NCBI GenBank assembly: GCA_044356745.1
Contig: JBIKVP010000064.1
Coordinates: 1 to 11,643, forward strand
Direction of reading: 5' to 3'
DNA: 11,643 nt
Source of the DNA: JBIKVP01 sp044356745
Lineage (GTDB): Bacteria; Pseudomonadota; Alphaproteobacteria; Rhizobiales; Beijerinckiaceae
Part shown: positions 6,347 to 11,643 of the stretch, in pieces
Position numbering within the stretch: the stretch's first letter is position 1
Layout: each line of letters starts with the position of its first letter
The notes under the pieces: model-generated
Seen by the model: the letters and a program-made list of their open reading frames with translations, nothing else
Databases searched by the model: none
What the model was told of the DNA's origin: nothing
Program-made: the position numbers and the translations under genes

Positions 6347-6751
6347 ATGTACGCTGTTGAAGTTCGTGATCGGATTATGATCGCCCATAGTCTGCCACAT
6401 CCTGTTTTTGGCCCTGCACAAGGGGTTCATGGAGCGACCTTTGTCGTTGATGTGGCCTTTTTTCGGGAGACTTTATCACAGCAAAATATCGTCGTTGATA
6501 TTGGTATGGCGCTTGATGTGCTTAAAAAAGTGCTCACCCCCCTCGCCTATCAAAACCTTGATGCACTGCCACAATTTCAGGCTCAACTGACAACGACCGA
6601 ATTTTTATCACGCTATATTTTTGATGCGTTCATGATCGCTATTCAAAACGGTGAGCTTGGAGATGATGGGCGAGAGCTTGCAAAAATACGCGTCACGCTT
6701 CATGAAACAGATCTTGCGCGAGCATGGTTTGAAGGCACTGTTAAAAAATGA
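6347..6751 (+). CDS. PTPS/QueD-fold protein lacking canonical catalytic residues
   Basis: A 134-residue member of the 6-pyruvoyl-tetrahydropterin synthase / 6-carboxytetrahydropterin synthase superfamily by collinear alignment with E. coli QueD from memory. IAHSLPH aligns with AAHRLPH, VHGATF with LHGHSF, TTTEFLSRYIFD with NPTSEVLAKWIWD, and LHET with VKET. Zinc-type His14 and His28 and substrate-type Glu120 are kept. The third zinc His is Ala30, the catalytic Cys is Ala24, and the catalytic Asp-His pair is Ala67-Tyr68. Canonical PTPS or QueD chemistry is therefore unlikely. It may act on another substrate, bind a pterin, or be structural. ATG 6347 is chosen because AAAGGA lies six bases upstream; a TTG at 6320 would add nine residues without such a site. 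Its stop overlaps the glycosyltransferase start (ATGA). Automated annotation may wrongly name it QueD. Confidence 0.82.
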   Translation: MYAVEVRDRIMIAHSLPHPVFGPAQGVHGATFVVDVAFFRETLSQQNIVVDIGMALDVLKKVLTPLAYQNLDALPQFQAQLTTTEFLSRYIFDAFMIAIQNGELGDDGRELAKIRVTLHETDLARAWFEGTVKK

Positions 6752-7815
6752 GTCAACAGCCGCTTGCGTTTCTTATTCCAGGGGACATCACCCGCCCGAC
6801 AGGAGGTTATGCGTATGATCGTGAAGTGTTGTCACAATTAACTGCACATGGTTATGCGCCTCATCATGTGGCTTTGCCAGCCAGCTTTCCGTTTCCCACT
6901 TTAGACAGTATTATTACAACTCTTAAACTCATCAGTGACTTACCGAGTGATATGCCGCTTCTCATAGATGGCCTGGCTTTTGGTGCTTTTGATAACGCTT
7001 TGCTTAGCCAACTTGCGCCCCGCCCCCTTATTGCGCTTGTGCATCATCCACTTGGCCTTGAAACAGGTTTGAGCGTTGAGCAATCGAAAGCCCTTATCAT
7101 CTCAGAGCGCCATGCCCTTACCTATGCGGATCATATTGTTGTGACGGGCCAAGCAACCGCTACAATCTTACGCTCTGACTTTGGTGTGTCGGATAAACCC
7201 ATCACTGTTGCTGAACCAGGGGTGACGCCCGTAACGCTCAGCCCTTATCGTACACCGCCGCAACAACTTCTCAGTGTCGGCTCGATCATTCCGCGTAAGG
7301 GTTATGACGTGCTTGTTCGGGCGTTGTCCGCCTTGTCACATCTGAAATGGCAACTGACAATCGTTGGTGCGATTGATTTAGCAACAGACACATATGAGAA
7401 CCTGAAAAAATTGATTGAAGAGCATCATTTAGAAGAACGCATCACATTTACAGGGGCACTTGAAGCCCATGTGCTCGAAAACATATATCAATATGCAGAT
7501 ATCTTTATATGTGCCTCTCATTTTGAAGGATATGGCATGGTGATCACTGAAGCGCTTGCGCATGGATTACCCGTCATCGCAACGCCAACAGGTGTCGGTA
7601 CTGATCCTCGTTTTCAGCAGGAAATCGTGACTGTGCCTTCAAATGATGCAAGCGCGCTACAAATAGCGATTGAAAAAATGCTCAAGAATGAACCATTCCG
7701 TCTCATGATGCGCCGTCAGATTGAGACAATTGCCACACAGCTCACAACATGGAATGATACCGCACGACACATCGCCCATGCCGTGACAACGACCCTAAAA
7801 GGACGAGTGATATGA
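6748..7815 (+). CDS. GT4-family glycosyltransferase (GT-B fold)
   Basis: A retaining glycosyltransferase of 355 residues, predicted cytoplasmic. The N-terminal acceptor domain begins with FLIPGDITRPTGGYAYDRE, a glycine-rich donor-phosphate loop, and includes HHPLG at 99-103. The C-terminal donor domain starts near 175 with SVGSIIPRKGYD, where R183 and K184 are the usual phosphate contacts. The E-x7-E motif is E260 to E268 in EGYGMVITE. No membrane segment is visible. The donor sugar and acceptor cannot be told from the sequence. It overlaps its neighbours by ATGA at both ends, so the three proteins are probably made together. That argues for a glycosylated small molecule, not a cell-wide polysaccharide. 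Confidence 0.87.
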   Translation: MSQQPLAFLIPGDITRPTGGYAYDREVLSQLTAHGYAPHHVALPASFPFPTLDSIITTLKLISDLPSDMPLLIDGLAFGAFDNALLSQLAPRPLIALVHHPLGLETGLSVEQSKALIISERHALTYADHIVVTGQATATILRSDFGVSDKPITVAEPGVTPVTLSPYRTPPQQLLSVGSIIPRKGYDVLVRALSALSHLKWQLTIVGAIDLATDTYENLKKLIEEHHLEERITFTGALEAHVLENIYQYADIFICASHFEGYGMVITEALAHGLPVIATPTGVGTDPRFQQEIVTVPSNDASALQIAIEKMLKNEPFRLMMRRQIETIATQLTTWNDTARHIAHAVTTTLKGRVI

Positions 7816-8696
7816 GTGGCTTTAGTCCAACGTGGCTTGCATTGCGCGAACCTGCAGATCACGCCGCGCGCAACAAAGACATATTAGGTAAAGTTGCCCG
7901 TTTTTTTCGTGAATACTCAAGCCTTAACATCCTCGATATGGGATGCGGCAGTGGCTCAAATCTGCGTGGTCTTGCTCTCTCTCTCTCAGCCACAAAACAG
8001 CGCTGGACGCTGGTCGATTATGATCCACAATTGCTTGATGAGGCACGCTTGCAATGCATGTTATGGGCGGATGTATCAGAGCACGAAGGTGATACGCTAA
8101 TCCTGACTAAAGCCAATAAAACACTTCATGTGAAGCTTGTTGAAGCGGATTTAACCCAAGGGATTGCGCCGTTATTGAATGAAGCAAAAGCGCAAGATAA
8201 GCCATTTGATCTTGTGACGGCAGCGGCTTTGTTTGATCTTATTTCAAAAGCATGGATTGCTGACTTTGCCGCAACACTCAAAACACATGGCATACCGTTT
8301 TACACTGTATTGACGTATAACGGACATGAGACATGGCAGCCTTACCATCACCTTGATGAAACAGTTCTCGCCTTGTTTCAAGAATGCATGAGCCAAGATA
8401 AGGGGTTTGGGTTAGCGACAGGACAACATGCGACGCAAATTTTAGCGCAGGAATTTAAAAAAGCAGGCTATGACATTTATCAAGGACAAAGTCCTTGGCA
8501 TCTTGATGATGAAGATTATCATGAGCTGATTAAAACACTACGCTTAGGTATTGCTCAGGCGTGCACAGCTCAGATTACGTCTCAATATTCAGTAGCAACA
8601 TCTTTAAAACGTTCGCATATTCAGGATTGGCAAGAGCATGCTGCCACATCGGCTGTCATTGGACATACTGATTTTTGGACAGTGCATCCTGAATGA
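7812..8696 (+). CDS. Class I SAM-dependent methyltransferase
   Basis: A 294-residue Rossmann methyltransferase. Motif I is LDMGCGSGSN (41-50), the SAM-binding loop. The acidic end of strand 2 is in TLVDYDP (D69 and D71), the VEADLTQG segment is motif II-like, and FDLVTAAALFDL is the strand-4 region. The rest of the C-terminal half has no motif I can name. Substrate unknown. Its start overlaps the glycosyltransferase stop (ATGA), and it is the last gene of the operon. Only 48 bases separate it from the convergent flhA stop, and I see no clear terminator hairpin there. Confidence 0.87.
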   Translation: MSGFSPTWLALREPADHAARNKDILGKVARFFREYSSLNILDMGCGSGSNLRGLALSLSATKQRWTLVDYDPQLLDEARLQCMLWADVSEHEGDTLILTKANKTLHVKLVEADLTQGIAPLLNEAKAQDKPFDLVTAAALFDLISKAWIADFAATLKTHGIPFYTVLTYNGHETWQPYHHLDETVLALFQECMSQDKGFGLATGQHATQILAQEFKKAGYDIYQGQSPWHLDDEDYHELIKTLRLGIAQACTAQITSQYSVATSLKRSHIQDWQEHAATSAVIGHTDFWTVHPE

Positions 8697-8744
8697 GGAT
8701 GACACGTAGATGGTTATTCGCCCTTACTCTTGACCATGCGTTAT

Positions 8745-10892
8745 TCAAACACTTCCCACAGTTTTAAGGCGTGCGCGTGTGTAGATTTCTGTTTGCGACA
8801 TCACAGGCGTTTCACGACGGAAACGTTCAACGATTGAGCGTACAAACGGGCGTGCATGGGCAGAGGTAACAAGCACGGGCATTTCGCCCATACGCGCTGC
8901 ATCTTCAAAACGTTCACGCACGGTTTGAACAAATTCGGTGAGTTTTGATGGCTGCATCGCGAGATGGCGATCATCACCAGTTCCAATAATGGATTCAGCA
9001 AAGGCGCTTTCCCATGTGGGCGAAAGCACGATAATCGGGAGCGTACCATCATTGGCCTGATATTGTGAGCAAATTTGTCGCCCCATACGACCACGGACAT
9101 GCTCTGTAATCTCACGCGGACTTTTAATGACACCCACAACATCAGAGATGCCCTCAATAATTGTTCCCAGATCACGAATGGAAACTCGCTCACCTAAAAG
9201 CATCTGAAGAACACGCTGAATGCCCGTCGTTGAAATTTGAGATGGCACAATTTCTTTAACCAGCTCAGCATGATCCTTGCTTAACTCTTTGAGCAATTTC
9301 TGCACTTCAATGTGGGAGAGCAGCTCAGCCATATGGCTTTTGAGCAGTTCAGTCAGGTGCGTTGAGATGACTGTGCCCGCATCGACGACTGTATAACCGC
9401 GTAGCTGTGCTTCATCACGCAATGAACCATCAACCCACGTTGCTGGAATGCCAAAGGTTGGCTCTATTGTGTGTTGCCCAGGCAGTTGAACTTGTCCGCC
9501 CAGCGGATCCATCGCCATAAATTGCCCCGGAAACACCTGTCCGCGCCCTGCTTCAATTTCCTTGATCTTGATAATGTAGGTATTTGCATCAAGCTGAATG
9601 TTATCTTGAATGCGCACAGAAGGCACGACAAAGCCCATATCACTTGCGAATTGACGGCGCAGTGCCTTGATCTGCTCGGTGAGTTTATCCTCTCCTTGCC
9701 CCGGACCATTAACAAGCGGCAAGAGTGCATAGCCAATTTCAAGTTTGATATCATCCATCTTGAGCATGTCAGATACAGGGTCTTCTTTTGCTGCTTGAGC
9801 TTCAAGTGACTCTGGCGTGGCTGCTTTTGTCATCCCATCCTGTTCATCGTCACGCACAATCAAACTGAATTTATAAGCGAGATACCCCGCACCCATCGCA
9901 AGCCCCAAAAATGGCAACATCGGAATACCCGGCAGCAAGGCAATTGCCCCCATGACACCAGCAGACATTCCCATCGCTTTGGGATAAAGGGAGAGCTGAC
10001 GACCAAAGGCTTTTTCCGCTGAGCCTCTGACACCCGCTTTCGAGACAAGCAAACCCGCCGCTGTAGAGACAATCAACGCTGGAATTTGGCTGACCAACCC
10101 ATCACCCACCGTGAGCATGGTATAAGAACGTGCGGCATCGCCAAAACTCATATTCATTTGCGCAACGCCGATAATGATGCCGCCAATGATATTGATAAAG
10201 GTGATCAAAAGACCAGCAATCGCATCACCGCGCACGAATTTAGATGCACCATCCATCGCCCCGAAAAAAGACGACTCATCTTCTAAATCACGCCGACGTG
10301 CCCGAGCCTGATCTTCGTTGATGAGACCTGACGATAAATCGGCATCAATCGCCATTTGTTTACCGGGCATAGCATCCAAATTGAAACGCGCCGCAACCTC
10401 CGCGATACGTCCTGAACCCTTCGTGATGACAATAAAATTCACCATAATCAATATCGTAAAAACAATCACCCCAATCAGGAAATTTCCCGCCATCACAAAG
10501 CCCGCGAATGCTTCAATCACATGACCCGCAGCAGCAGGCCCCTCATGGCCATGCGCTAGGATCAAACGTGTTGAAGCGAGATTCAGCGCAAGTCTGAGCA
10601 TCGTCGCAATCAGCAGAACTGTGGGAAAAATCGAAAATTCAAGCGGCTTTTCAATAAAAAGCGCTGTCATCATGATCAAAACAGAGAGAATAATCGAAAA
10701 TGCGAGCAGAAGATCAAGCAAGATTGGCGGTAGTGGAAAAATCAGCACCACCATAATGCCCATCACGCCAATCGCGAGAAGCAGATCAGTGCGTTTGGCA
10801 AGAGAAGATAGTCCACTCAAATCAAGTGTCGGTATACCGCTTGTGACAGTGGTGGTGATAACACGCTGTTCAGTAACGGTCGGAGTTGCCAT
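8745..10892 (-). CDS. flhA: Flagellar biosynthesis protein FlhA
   Basis: Inner-membrane component of the flagellar type III export gate; its C-terminal cytoplasmic ring receives chaperone-substrate complexes. At 715 residues it is slightly longer than the usual 690-700 because of a Thr/Val-rich N-terminal extension of about 30 residues. About eight membrane segments lie between 37 and 340. The FHIPEP-family signature is around 90-112 (TVLLIATMLRLALNLASTRLI). KFVRGDAIAGL carries D223, matching the Asp of Salmonella FlhA (D208) needed for proton-driven export. The soluble domain follows from about 370, ending in ARLKTVGSV. It reads as intact. The flagellar system is preferred over a virulence type III system by overall sequence character. 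No other flagellar gene is in the window. The ATG has an in-frame stop two codons upstream and no Shine-Dalgarno. Confidence 0.96.
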   Translation of the reverse strand: MATPTVTEQRVITTTVTSGIPTLDLSGLSSLAKRTDLLLAIGVMGIMVVLIFPLPPILLDLLLAFSIILSVLIMMTALFIEKPLEFSIFPTVLLIATMLRLALNLASTRLILAHGHEGPAAAGHVIEAFAGFVMAGNFLIGVIVFTILIMVNFIVITKGSGRIAEVAARFNLDAMPGKQMAIDADLSSGLINEDQARARRRDLEDESSFFGAMDGASKFVRGDAIAGLLITFINIIGGIIIGVAQMNMSFGDAARSYTMLTVGDGLVSQIPALIVSTAAGLLVSKAGVRGSAEKAFGRQLSLYPKAMGMSAGVMGAIALLPGIPMLPFLGLAMGAGYLAYKFSLIVRDDEQDGMTKAATPESLEAQAAKEDPVSDMLKMDDIKLEIGYALLPLVNGPGQGEDKLTEQIKALRRQFASDMGFVVPSVRIQDNIQLDANTYIIKIKEIEAGRGQVFPGQFMAMDPLGGQVQLPGQHTIEPTFGIPATWVDGSLRDEAQLRGYTVVDAGTVISTHLTELLKSHMAELLSHIEVQKLLKELSKDHAELVKEIVPSQISTTGIQRVLQMLLGERVSIRDLGTIIEGISDVVGVIKSPREITEHVRGRMGRQICSQYQANDGTLPIIVLSPTWESAFAESIIGTGDDRHLAMQPSKLTEFVQTVRERFEDAARMGEMPVLVTSAHARPFVRSIVERFRRETPVMSQTEIYTRARLKTVGSV

Positions 10893-10897
10893 GACGT

Positions 10898-10925
10898 TTT
10901 ATAATTTTTCGCACGAGTGATTCAA
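10898..10925 (-). promoter_or_regulatory. Predicted flhA promoter abutting the start codon
   Basis: On the minus strand, TTGAAT (10920-10925) and TATAAA (10898-10903) are 16 bases apart and match the sigma-70 hexamers at 4/6 and 5/6. Only five bases separate the -10 hexamer from the flhA ATG, so a transcript from here would be leaderless or nearly so. This agrees with the missing Shine-Dalgarno, but a promoter further upstream in the gap is also possible. Confidence 0.4.
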
Positions 10926-10927
10926 CT

Positions 10928-10942
10928 CGGCAAAATATGCCG
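10928..10942. repeat. Inverted repeat upstream of flhA
   Basis: CGGCA (10928-10932) and TGCCG (10938-10942) form a perfect 5-bp stem with a 5-base loop, next to the predicted flhA -35. It could be a regulator site or, if transcription starts further upstream, a small leader hairpin. It has no T-run to make it a terminator. Confidence 0.35.
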
Positions 10943-11242
10943 CATTTATAGTCAATGAAGGGTTAATTTATGAGACATTAAGGCTCCCAAATGAATGACT
11001 GTCATCATCCTCATGCTCGACACATCAATTTTATAGGGAAAACGCTAAGTTTGCATGATTTATTGAGATGTCCAGAGTGACGTGAAGCCATGCACAACTG
11101 AGTAACATCTGCAACGCAATATCGCTTTAAAAACAGGGATAAGCAGATTAACTCCCGTTTCTAGCAAAGGGATTAAACGCCCCACATGATGATTGAAGTT
11201 TTAAGTCTAACAATTTTAAACTGACCCAAAAGCAAAATTATT

Positions 11243-11524
11243 TCAGCGCTGACAAAGACTTCCCGTTATGACAGGATCGGCAAGCACACCTTCAATAAGC
11301 ACAGATAAACGTCGTTGATCTTGTGCAGAAACAGCTTGATGCATATGCGTTTGATGATTGCTCGCAAATTGTCCAAGTGCAAATATAATCAAGCACGTAA
11401 CGACAAAAGCTGATTTTACGCCAACATTTAGCCACCATGACCAACTAACACGTGACAGGCGCCTCATCAGCAGATGAGAAAGTGATTTTTGATATCTCAA
11501 TCCGTGTTTTATCTCGTGTTTCAT
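11243..11524 (-). CDS. Small single-pass membrane protein of unknown function, 93 aa
   Basis: I do not recognise a family. The N-terminal 30 residues are basic (several Lys, Arg and His), followed by a Trp-rich edge and one hydrophobic segment at about 33-54 (VGVKSAFVVTCLIIFALGQF). A short polar tail of about 40 residues ends with a Cys. By the positive-inside rule the tail should be periplasmic. ATG 11524 is preferred over 11611 because GAGG lies five bases upstream, and because the longer version would run through the 27-bp motif shared with the ridA leader. It has the same orientation as flhA but is 350 bp away, so co-transcription is uncertain. Confidence 0.55.
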   Translation of the reverse strand: MKHEIKHGLRYQKSLSHLLMRRLSRVSWSWWLNVGVKSAFVVTCLIIFALGQFASNHQTHMHQAVSAQDQRRLSVLIEGVLADPVITGSLCQR

Positions 11525-11546
11525 AGCCGCCTCGTGATTTATGGCG

Positions 11547-11573
11547 ATATACCCCTCACATTTGAAGAGTTGG
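11547..11573 (-). promoter_or_regulatory. Shared 27-bp promoter-like motif, copy B (upstream of 93-aa gene)
   Basis: Read on the minus strand it has the same two 11-base blocks as 70-96, CCAACTCTTCA and GAGGGGTATAT, with the same 5-base gap of different sequence. The TATAT end lies 22 bases before the ATG at 11524, leaving room for a short leader with GAGG, which suits a promoter. Shared regulation with the ridA operon is inferred. Confidence 0.45.
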
Positions 11574-11643
11574 TGTCTGAAGTATTTTGAAGTTATCGGA
11601 TAGGCGGTCAACCCATAATCGTGCTTTTTGCGGAAAAGTGGTA

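Larger units (their letters stand above)
10893..11242. other. 350-bp intergenic region between flhA and the 93-aa protein gene
   Basis: Apart from the flhA promoter candidate and the inverted repeat, nothing strong is visible. It is AT-rich and has two TTAA-N11-TTAA arrangements (10963-10981 and 11201-11219). A plus-strand 29-codon frame (10991-11080) has AAGG at a reasonable distance, but support is weak. There is no tRNA-like cloverleaf and no clear Rho-independent terminator. Confidence 0.5.

Noticed and set aside
6347..6751. Annotation of the PTPS-like gene as queD for queuosine synthesis
   Set aside because: Catalytic Cys, Asp and His and one zinc ligand are missing, and no queC, queE or queF is nearby.
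9464..10920. Open frames of 66-113 codons in other frames of flhA
   Set aside because: They overlap intact flhA throughout and have low-complexity or unnatural composition.
10929..10941. Sigma-54 (-24/-12) promoter for flhA: minus-strand GGCA...TTGC
   Set aside because: The GG and GC elements are 10 bases apart instead of the required 12, and the similarity is explained by the CGGCA/TGCCG inverted repeat.
10963..11219. CtrA-type TTAA pairs in the flhA upstream gap
   Set aside because: Both pairs have an 11-base gap instead of the CtrA spacing of 7, and TTAA is frequent in AT-rich DNA.

Overview
The window looks like chromosomal DNA of an alphaproteobacterium, most likely a Hyphomicrobiales-type organism. 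Protein content suggests this: a ~600-residue OpgH, a flagellar FlhA, a RidA/glycerophosphodiesterase pair, and a dehydrogenase / PTPS-like / glycosyltransferase / methyltransferase gene set that I recall from that order. Base composition is moderate (mid-40s % GC by eye). No rRNA, tRNA, CRISPR array, transposase or phage gene is visible.

Layout. (a) 70-1423, plus strand: a promoter-like motif, a possible 20-codon leader ORF, then a RidA-family deaminase and a glycerophosphodiester phosphodiesterase two bases apart. (b) 1426-4219, minus strand: opgH (periplasmic glucan glucosyltransferase), whose end overlaps an exported protein of unknown family; that gene probably starts at a GTG inside the opgH stop region. 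(c) 4296-5294, plus strand: a zinc-less BchC-like MDR dehydrogenase divergent from opgH. (d) 5331-6142, minus strand: a DUF1778 antitoxin / GNAT toxin module with its own promoter and an overlapping palindromic operator. (e) 6347-8696, plus strand: a tight three-gene operon with ATGA overlaps, encoding a PTPS/QueD-fold protein, a GT4 glycosyltransferase and a class I methyltransferase. (f) 8745-10892, minus strand: flhA, with a promoter almost touching its start codon. (g) 10893-11242: a 350-bp gap. (h) 11243-11524, minus strand: a 93-residue single-pass membrane protein of unknown function, preceded by a second copy of the motif found before ridA.

How the parts may fit together. OpgH makes glucan backbone at the inner membrane, and the overlapping exported protein is positioned like a periplasmic partner. 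The MDR dehydrogenase, PTPS-like protein, glycosyltransferase and methyltransferase look like one small-molecule pathway. The toxin-antitoxin module sits between the dehydrogenase and the other three genes, in the opposite direction.

The best lead for something undescribed is this pathway. Its PTPS-like protein has lost the catalytic Cys, Asp and His and one of three zinc-binding His residues, so it probably does not carry out the known PTPS/QueD reactions. The second lead is the shared 27-bp element at the two ends of the window. The third is the OpgH-coupled exported protein.
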